Source: Meconema thalassinum (Eukaryota > Arthropoda > Insecta > Orthoptera > Tettigoniidae). Taken from it: a stretch of 64,000 nucleotides of DNA. A program made the translations under genes and the position numbers. Shown piece by piece: positions 1 through 11,290 of the stretch. The notes under the pieces are model-generated. The model was not told the DNA's origin and made no database searches. It saw only the letters and a list, made by a program, of their open reading frames with translations. Numbering within the stretch: the stretch's first letter is position 1; every line of letters starts with the position of its first letter. The stretch spans positions 233,630,797 through 233,694,796 of the forward strand of contig OX336396.1 of the NCBI GenBank assembly GCA_946902985.2, given 5' to 3'.

Positions 1-360
1 AAACTTAAGGAGGAAGCAGAACGTGTGAACAGAGCTTGACTTCCAGTCCTTAATATTCCTCTTCATTAACATGTATTGAGTTCTTTGGTCATTAATTCTA
101 ATGCCTAATTTTCAAGCTATCTCCTTAAGTTCAACATACAATTTCCATATCTCAATCACATTTCTTCCTATGAGTACAAATCATCTGCGTAGGCAAGCAC
201 TTTATGATACTGTCCGAGATGCATGCCAGCCGGAACTAATTTTAGTGATCTGATAAGTTTCTCGAGAGCAATGTTGAAGAGAAGAAGGGACAGAGCATCA
301 CCCTGTCTTAAACCGGTTCTGTTTGTGAAAGGGTCAGATCTTTTCCCATCTAGGAGAATT
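1..360 (-). pseudogene. non-LTR retrotransposon (LINE) reverse transcriptase fragment
   Basis: Read on the minus strand, this stretch encodes a recognisable RT core: a GLRQGDALS-LLFNIALEKLIR block followed about 30 residues later by AYADD, the catalytic box of non-LTR reverse transcriptases (the second aspartate pair binds metal). The reading frame stops shortly after AYADD and remains only recognisable as far as the window edge, with residues resembling the usual region of conserved lysines downstream of the palm. Both ends are incomplete: the 5' side fades near 360 and the 3' side leaves the window. The LQGDA-type block is typical of several LINE clades, so I do not name one. It is a dead copy. 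Confidence 0.8.
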
Positions 361-1574
361 AATTCAAGAAAATAGTTTATAAAAATAGTTTAGACAATAG
401 AAGAATAGGTACACAAGGAAGGAGGAGCATATGGTATTACTAAGAATGTCTATAACAAAAAGTGCATATTTAAATATCTTAAAATATGGCAGTACCCTAC
501 AGTGGTAAAACCGGAATCGCTAAATGCGAATGAATGCCTAGTATTGTAACGGTCCCAATTTGTGACCAAGAAGGAGAACTCTTATATATTTTATTATTAT
601 TATTAATAATATTTTTATTCTTATATTTTACATTTTATTAGTTATTTAAGTTAATTAATATGTTTATGTATATTATTATGTGATTATGTAGAATATTGTG
701 GGAGTTGGAAGGACTTGGAAGTACACATTACATTTGAGGTAAGTTAGTGGCTTGACTGAGTAATATTTCTAAGAAAAATACGAACGAGTAAAGAAGAAGT
801 GTTTTTCGCAGAAGGTCGACTCATCAAGTGAATGCGGTATGGAGCTGGACTAAGAGGGAGAAGGGTTGAACAGGCAGCGAAATGTATTAGAAATTTAACA
901 TTCATCTGTAAAGTGGTTCTAAAAGAGACAGTCGTCAAATAAGTATGTGAATTTGTTAAGACAATCAGTCTCATCAAGCTATGTCATGGTAGTGTCTGAG
1001 GCCATTGACATAGGGAATATTTTCGGAATTAATTCCGTCATCCACGTGCAAATTCTCATTTCCTTACGTTGAGGAACATTAGGGGCATCAAGAATTCTCT
1101 ACGCATCAACTATTCAACGATGATCTTCAATTCGGTGAGCGTATTTAAACAGTTTACTGAAGTCAAGTCAGTAGGCCACCTAGCTTATTAAATTCTAGAT
1201 CTTTTATTCAATTAACTTAGTAGACACTCCAATGTCCTAACAAGCCCCATAATAAATGTAAATTCAGTAAATTCTATAATTTAAATTTATTGTTATTATC
1301 TTTGATATTCTATTCTTTTTCACTTGTTGTTTATATATATTAAATTTATTTTTAAATGCAAAAGCTAGACTTGTTTCCTTTAGTAGTTAGCACTTACTAT
1401 AAGGCAATCTCACACTCCTAAAGTAAATATCGTAAGGTTAGATTACGCAAGTTTCACCACGACTGGAGAATGGAATGTCGTTGCTTTATCTCTGTGTTAC
1501 CCAGGTTTATTGATGTGTAACATCTTTCCGCTCGGTTGCTGGATAGTTTTGTGAGAGTGATTTTGAAAATTGGG
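361..1574. other. AT-rich sequence without recognisable gene
   Basis: No supported ORF or RNA gene. A short TTA-rich microsatellite lies near 585-610. The remainder is AT-rich with scattered stops in all frames. The 77-codon minus ORF at 744-977 has no recognisable motif and is probably chance. Confidence 0.5.
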
Positions 1575-1730
1575 GACGGAAGTGAATCGGGCGGAAGTGG
1601 ATCGAACGGAAGTGGATCGGACGGAAGTGAAGACGCACTGCCAGAAAAATGGGACGGAAGTGAATCGGGCGGAAGTGGATCGAACGAAAGTGGATCGGAC
1701 GGAAGTGAAGACGGATTGCCAGCTGGAAGT
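1575..1730. repeat. two-level minisatellite: 2 x 78 bp, each with 4 x 15 bp
   Basis: A 15-bp unit, consensus GACGGAAGTGRATCG, occurs four times in a row, followed by an 18-bp spacer (GCACTGCCAGAAAAATGG in the first copy). The whole 78-bp block is then repeated from 1653. The 15-bp period keeps one frame open, encoding a Gly/Ser/Asp-rich string, which explains three overlapping short ORFs here. Each unit carries the core GGAAGTG, resembling an ETS-factor site, giving about eight evenly spaced copies. Confidence 0.9.
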
Positions 1731-2221
1731 ACAATTGAAAATGTGTGTATTGGAAACAAGGCAGTGTGTGCTCTGTAGCGCGAGAATATTATGGCAATAC
1801 AGTAGGCAGTGCATTTAGCAGGCACTGGTTTGACGAGCACAGTGGCAAATGTTTCACCGACTTTCATTTGTCATTGAGCAGTTTATGAAGCTCCACGTTC
1901 AAGGTTGAATATCACATGGGGTAGGACAAAGACGACAAATGACATTTAAGTAAGTGGCATTATTGTCAAGCTGTGGGTGAGTAGTCAAATATTAAATACA
2001 TAGCAGAATGTTGTTATATGAGTAGAATAAAAGCTGTATTTTCATCATATGTGAGAGTAGGTCATTTCATGATTATAGGAAGCCATGTTTTGATTGTTTA
2101 TGACGATCTGTATGAGAGTCTTGAGAATAAAAAATGTTATAGTTACTGAGGAATGTGCTCACAATATTTGAGAGTACTGTCGACTTTGTGTGTCACTTTG
2201 TTATTATGAATTATTAATGTA
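1731..2221. other. unannotated sequence
   Basis: I see no gene or recognisable repeat. It ends in a short GGAA run (2223-2236) that abuts the SINE to the right and could be that SINE's degenerate tail. Confidence 0.4.
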
Positions 2222-2425
2222 AAAGGAAGGAAGGAAGCTTGTAGTTTTGCGTGTCCGTTAATCTCACGATCATGATCCACGGTACCTCCATTTTACGTGG
2301 AATGCGAACCACAGGACATGGCATTTCAATTCGAAAATCTCACATGTATTGACCGGGAATCAAACCCGGTCTACCTTGGTGAGACACTAACAGCTTGACC
2401 GCTGCGCCACAAATGTGACAGTTCC
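2222..2425 (-). mobile_element. tRNA-derived SINE
   Basis: On the minus strand the right-hand part reads as a tRNA-like head: an A-box TGGCGCAGCGG near 2403-2413 and, about 40 bp on, a B-box GGTTTGATTCC near 2365-2375, which are the internal RNA polymerase III promoter elements. The body runs left toward a GGAA-rich tail. No folded tRNA cloverleaf with a paired acceptor stem is evident, so this is a SINE head and not a tRNA gene. Confidence 0.75.
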
Positions 2426-2869
2426 ATATCTCCAATTCAATCTATACATTCATCATAGTACCAGTATGAAAATGGACTGTAAATTAACATTTTAAGAATG
2501 TCCAAGCTGTGTAGTATACGAGTAGGATAACATGTCAGATGTTACACATCATATGCGACTACTGTAGGGCTCGTATCTTTTTTTTTATTATTTTGATCGT
2601 TATATTGAAATGATCGGGCGCCCTGACTACACATATATTACACATGATGTACTTGTTTTAGTGATGCTGAACAACAATACATATACATTTTAAATTAACA
2701 CACATTTAAATGTTTCATATGATCACCCAAAAGTGGGCGACTATTATTAACCATTACAATTTACGCCCAACAGAGGAGCGCTTTTCTTATTAATTTAATT
2801 CTATTTAAATAACCCACTAAATTTGTCACCTCAACTTAGGGACTATTCTAGATTTTAAAAATAAGATTA
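2426..2869. other. unannotated AT-rich sequence
   Basis: No supported gene, RNA or repeat structure seen. Confidence 0.4.
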
Positions 2870-3400
2870 CAGTATTAAATAATAAATTGGACGAACTTGA
2901 AGTACCAGAAAGAAGATTTATGAGAAAAATCTTAGGTCCAGTGAAAACAAAAAGAAGTATGGAAATTAAGATCTAATGATGAAATATACAGGACTATAGA
3001 AAGCATAAAGGAAACGATACGAAAAAAAGAGATGGATATTTGTTTGACATATTTACAGAATGGATGATTCCAAGATTGACACAAAGGATATTCAAGTACC
3101 TTTGGGAGAAAAGGTCAACAACTAGCTAGATTCAAGAAAGATTTGGAAAGAAATAATATAAGAGAAGAAGACACTGTGGACAGCGAGAAGGTGTTAAGTA
3201 TGGAAGGATTCCAGGGAAGAGTGGAAAGGAAACCTGGGGCGAAGTTGTCTGAGGACAGAAAAAAACAGCATAGTCAAAGAATGAAGAAATATTGGGAAGA
3301 ACGGAAGAGAAAATAACAAAGAGTGAAGTGGAGTATTGAAATTGCCGCGTGGTCCATAGCAGGGCTTATGGAAGAGAAGAAGAAAACTAGTATCCTAAAC
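2870..3400 (+). pseudogene. LINE 3' end (C-terminal ORF2 remnant)
   Basis: Frame-broken but recognisable C-terminus of a non-LTR retrotransposon ORF2. It starts with a VPERRFMRKILGP block (the region after the RT domain), continues with a degenerate segment ending in TQRIFKYLWE, and finishes with a GFQGRVERK...EDRKKQHSQRMKKYW block ending at a TAA near 3316. ERK-HS-RMK-YW C-termini are typical of a LINE group abundant in arthropods. Several frameshifts and stops separate these blocks. A GAAGAAGAA tract near 3370-3390 may be the 3' tail microsatellite. It may belong to the same family as the RT fragment at 1-360, but no overlap exists to test that. Confidence 0.75.
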
Positions 3401-4009
3401 GTGTGATCAAATAACTTCAGTTTAATCAGCTTCATTTACACAGCAAATCGTCGAGAAAAGAGTAAATATTAAACTGAAATAATTGCATCAGCGGTTGAAA
3501 ATTTACATTACACTTTATTGCATATTACGGAAACAATGTAATTCATTTTGGAGTACTTGTTTTTTTATATCACAAACGTGTTTTTTACATTTGTTGATAA
3601 TTTCATTATAAATAAGCCTAATGGGTCTATTTATTTTACACGGTCCATTTATTTTAATTAATGGTATATATGCTAAGTTTACAAATTCTGGGGAACAATT
3701 GTATGGTATCTATTTCACCTCAATTGCTGGAAATGAATAAACCTCAACTTAGCAAACATTGGGGGAATGTTGGCTTTGTTATAATGTAATATGTTACGTG
3801 ATACGGTAAGGTTCAGCGTGTGGTTTGAATTCCAGAGAAATGCACGCAGTTTAAGATAAATTGGTTTATGAATTGTAGTTTTTATTGCGTGGGCTGTGGT
3901 AGACACACTGTCAGTGCTTGTAACTGGAAGGGAATGGGTTCAGTTTCCACTGACTTATAGAATCAAAACTGCGACTTTCAGGAACGTAAATTGCCCAGGG
4001 TTTCGTTCT

Positions 4010-4010
<1 letters not shown>
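3401..4010. other. unannotated AT-rich sequence
   Basis: No supported gene. The 63-codon minus ORF at 3715-3906 shows no motif. Confidence 0.4.

Positions 4011-4070
<60 letters not shown>
4011..4070 (+). repeat. (GAT)n microsatellite, SINE tail
   Basis: Twenty uninterrupted GAT triplets immediately followed by a SINE body at 4071. On the minus strand this is the (ATC)n 3' tail of that SINE. Confidence 0.9.
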
Positions 4071-4071
<1 letters not shown>

Positions 4072-4313
4072 CTTTAGGGGCTTTGCGACATCATGGTCAT
4101 ATAGCCTCATGTTCGTGGGTGTGTGTGAAATTTGTCTGATAACCTGTGTCTGTGCTAGTGTGGGTATTTGTAATTAAGTTAGGGTTTGGGTAGAAAGCAG
4201 CTATGGCCTTAAGTTACGTTCCTTCTCGGCATTTCCCTGTAATAGAAGTGGGGAAACCACGGAAAACCACTTGCAGGATGGCTGAGGTAGGAATCGAACC
4301 CACCTCTTTTCAA
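4071..4313 (-). mobile_element. tRNA-derived SINE with conserved 3' domain
   Basis: Same family as the plus-strand copy at 12320-12585. Read on the minus strand, it has a B-box GGTTCGATTCC near 4295-4305, a middle section with a CCGTGGTTTCC stretch, and a conserved 3' domain with GTCGCAAAGCCCCTAAA ending in the triplet microsatellite. The tRNA-like head is cut short at its 5' side by the Helitron-like element beginning at about 4314. Confidence 0.75.
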
Positions 4314-5200
4314 TTTTTGGCCTACTTTTCACATTTTGTAAAAATTAGGAAAACGTAGACTTATGAGATCGATCCGGGCAAATGTCAGTCTGTCTTTCTA
4401 TCTGTCTGTGTGTGTGTGTGTGTCCCGCTATCAACTCCTAATCGGCTGCAGCTATCAAAACCAAATTTAGAATAAGTAAAGATCTATACTAGAATATCTC
4501 ACGGCCATATTTGAAAATGACATCAGTGCTACCAACTGCTGAAAAGTCACCATTGAAATTTGAGCTCTATGTTGTATATGCATGTGAGCTGTTACAAAAT
4601 TGGCACCCACAGATTAATTTTCAGGAGCCCATATATGACAGTGTTGTCAATATGATTCTAAGCCTGCTGATAGCTCCAACATTTAAATGCATGTAACTTC
4701 TATACTATTAATGGGATTGCAACCAAATTTCGTATGTGCTTGCGTACCATAACATATATGACTCTGCGTATTATTGAGAGCCAGCAGGGCTGCCAACTGT
4801 TAATAAATGCTGTTCCTATTTTTTATTCTAATACCAATATATCAGAAAGCATGCAAGTCAACAGCTCTAAACTCTGCACATATATTACCTGACATTCTGG
4901 ATTAATTTGGAGTAACTGATACATGTCAGTGCTGCCAACATGATTCTAAGCTTGCTGATAAGTCCAATTTCAAATACTTGTAACTTCTATATTCACAAAT
5001 GGATTTTATCTAAAATTGAGACAATAATAGATCATAATGTTTCAGATTAATTCTAAGGAACACATACATGACACTGTTGGCAACATTATTTTACGAGCGT
5101 TAATAGATCCAATGTAACATTTCATTTCTGATCTATAGTTTGCTTGAATCTTACATTTTAAGTAAAGTAGGCTCTTTAGTTCGTCACGGAACTACTTGTT
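4314..5200 (-). mobile_element. non-autonomous Helitron-like element, subfamily 2 (shortened)
   Basis: The right terminus (5' in element orientation) is AACAAGTAGTTCCGTGA reversed, ending at 5200. The left terminus (3') is a hairpin, CCTACTTTTC at 4321-4330 with a partner near 4350, then CTTATGAGATC and a GT microsatellite. The interior repeats a GCTGCCAAC-type motif at about 4532, 4647, 4793, 4935 and 5081, spaced 115, 146, 142 and 146 bp. No coding capacity. It is a shorter relative of 37821-39250, which shows the same termini. The Helitron assignment rests on the terminal hairpin followed by CTAA-like bases and on asymmetric ends, so it is an inference. Confidence 0.65.
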
Positions 5201-6304
5201 CCTCATGAGTCTGAGAGCAATCTGTTCCAACCCTCGGTATATACAGTATGATGGTGTGTATGATTGTGTCTTTACAGCAAGTTCAATATCGTTATATTTC
5301 TTGCCCATTTCCTTCAATACGTTATTTGTCATTTCTGTGTTGCGTCTGAAATACATTTGTTAGATGACTTGTGGAAATTTGAACAAATGAATGTGTGTGA
5401 ATTGATTAATGCGTCCACAAAGCGATAGAACACAATACGCCGTTCACTCTGCGCATCACACCACTTCTGATAAGAGCCCGTACTGAGTTCAGTGGAATGA
5501 AGGAAGATTTGTACCTTGAGTTTCCTGTATCATATGTCAGTGTCCGTACTACAAAGGGTTGTCTCGAACTGGAGGTTATCTGTCCTATGTTCGTTGCGTG
5601 CTGGCGATCATCAGTGTACTTTGAAAGGCGATGTAATCAGACCACGTCCTTGACAGGATGACAAGTACCCTAAATAGATATACCCGTATTGATTGATACA
5701 ATTGATAAATTCAAAATCCACCTGCTCAATACTAACAGAAGTTGTTTAATGAAATATTAAACGACGTGCATGTTTTGGATCAGAAAACTCTACGTAGTGA
5801 AGAATCATCTTGAACTTTCGACTTATTTTTGACAATATATATTTACGTTTTTTATCTAAATTTCTTCCAATTTTAATGACGGTTTACTTTTCAGGGGCGC
5901 AATATCTACGTTCGAAAAAGGAAGTCTCCTATTAATATATGTTTCGTAATACTATTAGAATTCAACATCGTAGTTTATAGTAGTTTGTCTAATTGCGCAT
6001 CAATTCATACATTTACAAGTTTTTAATAATTTAAATTAACTCTATTTCTAAGGATATCCATTTTTTAGCCTATTTTTATTTATGAAACAAGATGTTCAGT
6101 AAAGAACATATAGCCTACTTTCTCCTAAATGTATGAGTATAGTTATAACTCGTTGTTATTATCAAAGAGTATAATAGAACTATTCTTTGTTGAAGACCTT
6201 AGAAACGATTTACCTCTTCCAAACGCCACAACCTAGATAAAAACTGCTACCATCATTGAAGAAAGAAAGATAAGAAGTATCTAAAGAATGTTATGGATCT
6301 GCAG
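5201..6304. other. unannotated sequence containing one dispersed repeat
   Basis: No gene seen. Bases 5703-5777 match, in inverted orientation, 10139-10229 (shared core TTGTTTAATGAAATATTAAA then CGACG). This dispersed repeat is of unknown class and follows a Helitron-like element in both places. Confidence 0.5.
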
Positions 6305-6313
6305 ACATAATCG

Positions 6314-6548
6314 ACCGGACTGGCGGCGAGGCTCAGCGGTAACGTTCTCGCTTGCTGGACCGTATGTTTCAGGTTCGTATCCTGGCGCAGTCAGCTGGCA
6401 TTTGAGGGTGCACAAATGCGAGGAAGCCGTGTTAGTAGATTTACTGGCACGTTAAAGATCCCCTTCGGGACAAAATTCTGGCTCCCCGGCGTCTCTAAAA
6501 GCAACAGTAGTTAAAAGGGACGTAAAACCAATAACATTATTATTATTA

Positions 6549-6613
<65 letters not shown>
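6314..6613 (+). mobile_element. tRNA-derived SINE with intact target duplication
   Basis: A-box region GGCTCAGCGG near 6331 and B-box GGTTCGTATCC near 6373 mark a tRNA-derived head. The body ends with GGGACGTAAAACCAATAAC followed by a long (ATT)n tail to 6613. The element is flanked by the 9-bp direct repeat ACATAATCG at 6305-6313 and 6614-6622, the expected target-site duplication of LINE-mediated insertion. The (ATT)n tail accounts for the poly-Asn and poly-Ile ORFs on the other strand. Confidence 0.9.
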
Positions 6614-6615
<2 letters not shown>

Positions 6616-6622
6616 ATAATCG

Positions 6623-7299
6623 GCCTGACGCGGGCAACATCCAACTTTGAGTTGAGGCATGTCTTTACACGTCTGGCTGCGTATGACTTTCACAACCCTA
6701 ATTGAATTAACAAATCTTTCCATGACCCTACAGAGACGTGTGTATACCAACTATGTGGATATTTTCGATTGCTATTTGGCTGAAATAAAAGTATTAATTA
6801 ATATCCTGAACTAGCACCAACGGTAGAGTTCAGATACTATGTGAAATCGTTTTGTTCTTTACTTCAATTAACATTTTCAAATAACGCACAATAGGCTGTT
6901 ACAAACCCTTTAAAATAAAAAGTAAAAATGTATCGTAGTATCATCTTGTCATTCTTCAAATTCGATGCGCATAGAATGCCAATGGTATAGTAATCAATGG
7001 AGCCCCACGTAGACTAGTCGTGACATCTAGTGGTGAAATATCGAACAATATAATCCTAACAGAGCGAGTGCATTCTAGCGGTCAGAAGAAGAAACTTTTC
7101 AATAAAATCTGGAAGTTAATAAGTAGCGGCGTGCAGTTACCTTTTTGGCAGCTAGATGTCTCGAGTAAATCTGCTGGCGAATTATGTTTTAATTAAATAT
7201 ATATTTTACACCATAATATGCACAATATAACGCTAAATTTTAAAACATCAGAGTCATTACAAAACAATAAACATATAACATTTCAAGCAAAAAAAAAAT
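6623..7299. other. unannotated AT-rich sequence
   Basis: No supported gene or repeat boundary seen. Confidence 0.4.
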
Positions 7300-7372
7300 A
7301 GCTCTGATCGGGTTTGAACCATAGGCATTTGACCGATAGGCTAACGCTCTACCACTGAGCTAATTGTGTCAA
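7300..7372 (-). mobile_element. tRNA-like SINE head
   Basis: The minus strand reads TAGCTCAGTGGTAGAGCG (A-box with a perfect GCTC/GAGC D-stem) and, about 35 bp later, GGTTCAAACCC (B-box). The acceptor and anticodon stems do not pair, so it is a tRNA-derived SINE head or a decayed tRNA pseudogene. A run of A residues left of it (7287-7297) could be part of a tail of another copy. Confidence 0.6.
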
Positions 7373-7559
7373 CGAATATCGTTCTATATAAAATGACTTA
7401 CATAGAACTTGTTAGCAAATAATGATTTATACTAAACGATTTCATCACTGGAGTATATTATTTATATATAAATAATTTCATACAAAGTTTATTTATTTTG
7501 TATCAGTACGCTATATTGCATGCAATACTCAAATTAGTGAAATATAAGTCAGGCACAAG

Positions 7560-8051
7560 ATATCCGCTGCCATATTGTCTTATTACTGAATCGGCTCAGC
7601 TTTTTAAGATCACGTCTGCACTATAGTATTACAAAATAAACTTTTAATTTCGAACGTGCTTCTTCCTTTAGAACAGTTAAAATGATTCTCGGCTCGATAA
7701 TCGGAACTGGTGGGTCCCATGATATGGATTATAAAGTTTGCATAATTCTCACGGCCGCCATCCTGAAATGGTATGGCGGACGACCTTGTAGTTCGGTCAA
7801 AAGACGCATCCTATACGACGGTATGTTGTTACCAAATTTGGTACAGATCGGATGATTTGGTTAGTCGTTATTTGATTTTACGTTTTGAACGTTTGAGTGG
7901 CCGCCATTCAGTTTTAGTAAAGATGGCGGCGATATAAAACATGACACTGAGGTGTCCTTTGCTAGTGCTACCTTTGTACCAAATTTCGTTCAATTCACAT
8001 TCACCGTGTTCGAATTGATAGGGGGGGGGACAGACATTCAGAGTACACACA

Positions 8052-8090
<39 letters not shown>

Positions 8091-8227
8091 TCACACACAC
8101 ACATACACACACACACACAGACTCACACACACACATACTCACACACAGACAGACACACTTTTTTCGTCCTGTGTTGATCTCATAAGTCTACTTTCATTTT
8201 TTGCAAAAATCGAAAGTAGGCTAAAAA
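7560..8227 (+). mobile_element. Helitron-like element, 3' portion (left end uncertain)
   Basis: Only the 3' half is clear. It contains GCCGCCAT at 7761 and 7907 (146 bp apart, counted at the T), then a poly-G run (8022-8031), a long AC microsatellite (8045-8153), TCTCATAAG, and the terminal hairpin CTACTTTC...GAAAGTAG followed by GCTAAAAA at 8219-8227. The ends and layout match the other copies. The left boundary is not identifiable and 7560 is a rough guess. It directly abuts the oppositely oriented element at 8224. Confidence 0.6.
8045..8153. repeat. (AC)n microsatellite
   Basis: Long interrupted AC array inside the Helitron-like element, preceded by a G run. The same G-run plus AC arrangement occurs near the 3' hairpin of every longer copy in the window. 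Confidence 0.9.
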
Positions 8228-9736
8228 TAGGCTTATGAGATCACCTTTTGTCCGTGTGTCTGTCTGGGTGTGCGTGCGTGTGTGTGTGTGTATTTTTGTG
8301 TGTTCGCCCTAATAACTTCTAAACTGCTGGAGCGATTTCAATGAAACTCGGTAATTTCATAGCACTATTCCGGGCGACCCCGACCGAGCCCTTCAAATTT
8401 TGTTACGTCTCACCAATCCAACATGGCGTCTCTGCGAAATATTTCGTCAGCATTCAATATCTCTGAAAATATTACCGATATCACCCTGGAATTTTGTACG
8501 GTGATAAGGGAAACTACTAGAAGTTCACCTAAGTGACATTTGAAAACCTGCTAACTACAAAACCAACATGGTGGCCAAGCGAATTTGCGACATTTAAATA
8601 GATGTTTCTCGCGATTTAACCAACCAAACGCACTGAAACTTGGTACAGTATATGTTTATACACATTGTAATGCACTGACATCTAACTTCGTTCAATTGTT
8701 TGCTTAACCTCAAGATGGCAGCTGCGCGAAGTATTTCACCGGCATTCTATATCTCTGAAATTATTACCGGTATCACGCTGAAATTTTGTACGGAGATAAA
8801 GGGCACTGCTGGAAGTTCATCTATGAGAATTTCCAAAACCGGTTAATTACAAAAGGAACATGGCGGCCAAGCGAAGTTGAAAGTTTTAAATAGACTTTTC
8901 TCGCGATTTAATGATTCAAATGCAATGAAACTTGGTACAGCAAATGTTTATACCTATTGTAATGCAATGGTATTTAATTCAGTCCAATTTTTTTTGCATA
9001 ACCTCAAGATGGCAGCTGTGCGAATTTTAAAATTAAGTTTTTATTTCTTGTGTCGTAATCATACGATCGAAGTTAAAGTTTGGATAAAGAACCTACACAA
9101 TATTTTTCCTTTAATGGTACATGACTCTATGGCCTATACATATAACAATCCAACATGGCGACCATCCAAAATATTTAGACGGATCTCAATATCTACGAAT
9201 CTATTACAGCAATCAAACTGATATTTTTAAATGTTCATAGGGGCTTTGAACATAAGTTCACCTATAGGACTTTAAATAACCTGGTGATCACAAATCCAAC
9301 ATGGCGGCGACGCGAAGTTTAAATACTCGCATGGTCGTTTCTCGCTATTTAATCATCCGAGTACAGTGACACTTGGTACAGTAAATTCTTATACAAATGT
9401 TAATCCACTAGCATCTAATTTTTTCAATTGTTTCCATAACCACAAGATGGCAGCTGTGCGAAATTTTAAAATCTTGTTTTTACTTCTTGTATACTAATCA
9501 TGCGATGGAAGTTTGACTGTAGGGAGGATGGTCAGTGATCTTCATGTAACAGTACATAACTCTATGACCTACATATATAAAAATCCAACATGGCGTCCAT
9601 CCGCAGTATTTAGTCGGTTCTCAATATCTACGAATCTATTACAGCAATCAAACTGAAATTTTATATGTTGATAGAGGCAATTAACATAAGTAGGTTATAT
9701 AAAAATAGGTTTTAGTTCTTCACGTAACTACTTGTT
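8224..9736 (-). mobile_element. non-autonomous Helitron-like element, subfamily 1
   Basis: The 5' terminus is at the right: AACAAGTAGTTACGTGA, read in reverse, ending at 9736. The 3' terminus is at the left: AAAAATAGGCTTATGAGATC followed by a GT microsatellite. The outer arm of the hairpin is missing, apparently replaced by the abutting element. Motif ATGGCGG or a near match starts at 8423, 8570, 8715, 8860, 9009, 9155, 9301, 9447 and 9590, intervals 147, 145, 145, 149, 146, 146, 146 and 143 bp. Alternate monomers differ (one type continues CTGTGCGAA, the other CCAAGCGAA), so the true unit is a ~292-bp dimer. No coding sequence. Confidence 0.7.
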
Positions 9737-9763
9737 TTACAATATTTAACTAGTTTTTAATGT

Positions 9764-10103
9764 TTTTTTTATTTTTTAGCGTATGGCTTTTAATGCCGGG
9801 AGTGTCCGAGGACATGTTCGGCTCGCCAGTTTTGTAGCTGCTTCGAGACGGACACCCAATGGGTGAGCTACAAGTACCGTTGGGGAGGGAAGGAGGGAAG
9901 TTGGAATGTAAGGACGAGGAGTTGGAAGGTAGCGACTGTGGCCTATAGTTAGGGACCAACCCCGGCATTTGCCTGGAAGGAAGATGGGAAACCACAGAAG
10001 ACCATCTTCAAGGTTGCCGGCGGGGGGATTTGAACCTCCTCGCCTCCCGGATGTGAGTGACTGCCATCAGTCATGCCGTAACGACCACGGCTAACTCACC
10101 CGG
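9764..10103 (-). mobile_element. tRNA-derived SINE with 13-bp target duplication
   Basis: Flanked by TAGTTTTTAATGT at 9751-9763 and 10104-10116. On the minus strand the head has an A-box-like TGGTCGTTACGG near 10080 and a B-box GGTTCAAATCC near 10030. The body contains the CTGTGGTTTCCCATC stretch shared with other SINEs here, and the left end is an A-rich tail (T-rich on the plus strand, 9763-9778). Confidence 0.85.
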
Positions 10104-10138
10104 TAGTTTTTAATGTATAATGGAATCATTGATATTCC

Positions 10139-10229
10139 GAAACATGTACGTCGTTTAATATTTTAATATTTAATATTTCATTAAACAACTTCTCATAGAA
10201 TTGACCAGGCGGATTTTCAATTTATCAAA
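10139..10229 (-). repeat. dispersed repeat, inverted match to 5703-5777
   Basis: Near-match in opposite orientation to 5703-5777, with a short duplicated AATATT stretch making this copy longer. Function unknown. Confidence 0.6.
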
Positions 10230-10329
10230 GTACCTTACAACCACCACACTTCTGTCAAGTAACCTCTGTTGTACCAGGGGTACTCAGAAACTAAGGTTAC
10301 AATGCCTGCACTTAAACGTGTACAGCTTA

Positions 10330-11290
10330 TTTCATACAACCAATACATAGTACATGCATTAGTTTATTTTTCGACATAGACTGCACATCGTTTTAGGCAC
10401 TTGTCGCTTCATGAGATGAGTTTAATATTCCCTCATGGTAAAAATCCTATCCTTGCGTGTTCAGTCACGTTGTTGTGAAGTGCTTCACCTTCTCGTTTGA
10501 GGCGAATCGTCATCTCCTAGGTGCTCCTTCAAGTGAGGAAACAGGCGAAAGTCACTTGGAGCGAGATCGGGACTATAGGGAGGATGGTCAGTGATGTGTC
10601 AGCGAAACCGCATCAACAGCGTGTTCGTCTCCTGGGCTGTGCGGCTTCGGTGGCGTAGTTGGTAGCAAGCTTGGCTTCTATGCCCAAGATCACCGGTTCA
10701 AACCCGGCCGAAGTCGTCGGATTTTTTACAAGGGTTAAAAATCTCTCAGTATGCCTTCCTTCGGAGAGGAAGTAAAGCCGGCGGTCCTATGTCATAGATT
10801 TATGGCATGTTAAAGAACCCTCCACTAATTACACCTTTGTGAAGCTAAATTATAATATAGGTTAAACATTCGACAAATGCTCTTAGGAGCCGACTGCGAT
10901 GGCATCTGGTAATCAAGTTCTGAACTTGTAATCGTTGACGGTGGCGTTTGGTGGCAAAAGTAGGAACTACTAGGAAAAATTCAATATCTGCAGTCCTCAC
11001 TTGAATTGAAAACAGATAACACACACTAATACAGTCATCAAAATTAACACCGGTTATCAGACAGATTCTACACACACCCAAACTACATGGGGCTACATGA
11101 CCGCGTTGTCGCAGCCCCTAAACTGAGGAACTAAACTACCAACTTCTGGGCTGTATGAGGTCGCGTGTTGTCATGAAGGAAGATGACGCCCTCGGAGAGA
11201 AGTCCTGACCGCAGTTACATGTTTCACCCAAAGAAATCAAATAACTGAGCGGATCTCTTCGCGAGACCAGTTTCCCAAACTACTCGCCAT
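10330..11290 (-). pseudogene. mariner transposase remnant (interrupted by SINE)
   Basis: Mariner transposases cut and paste by a DDE/D catalytic triad. On the minus strand an ATG at 11290 starts MASSLGNWSREEIRSVI, matching the helix-turn-helix start of mariner transposases. After a stop and a large internal deletion the sequence resumes as HDNTRPHTAQK, containing the second catalytic aspartate. The SINE interrupts it there. Beyond the SINE, near 10600, it continues with PPYSPDLAPSDFRLFPHLKEH, containing the third aspartate of the D,D34D signature. After that come stops. The first catalytic aspartate and most of the middle are missing. Dead copy. Confidence 0.88.
10641..11145 (+). mobile_element. 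tRNA-derived SINE (~505 bp) inserted in the mariner
   Basis: Flanked by CTGGGCTGT at 10632-10640 and 11146-11154. The head has an A-box TGGCGTAGTTGG and a B-box GGTTCAAACCC near 10688-10698. The 3' part ends with TGTCGCAGCCCCTAAA, the conserved tail domain also present at 4071-4313 and 12320-12585. The insertion postdates the mariner and dates it as the older element. Confidence 0.85.

Noticed and set aside
1536..1818. Gly/Ser-rich secreted or repeat protein
   Set aside because: Open frames come from the 15-bp repeat. No signal peptide, no continuation outside the repeat.
6452..6750. poly-Asn and poly-Ile proteins
   Set aside because: Translations of an (ATT)n SINE tail.
7300..7372. tRNA gene on the minus strand
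   Set aside because: A- and B-box and D-stem are good, but acceptor and anticodon stems do not pair, and the window is full of tRNA-headed SINEs.
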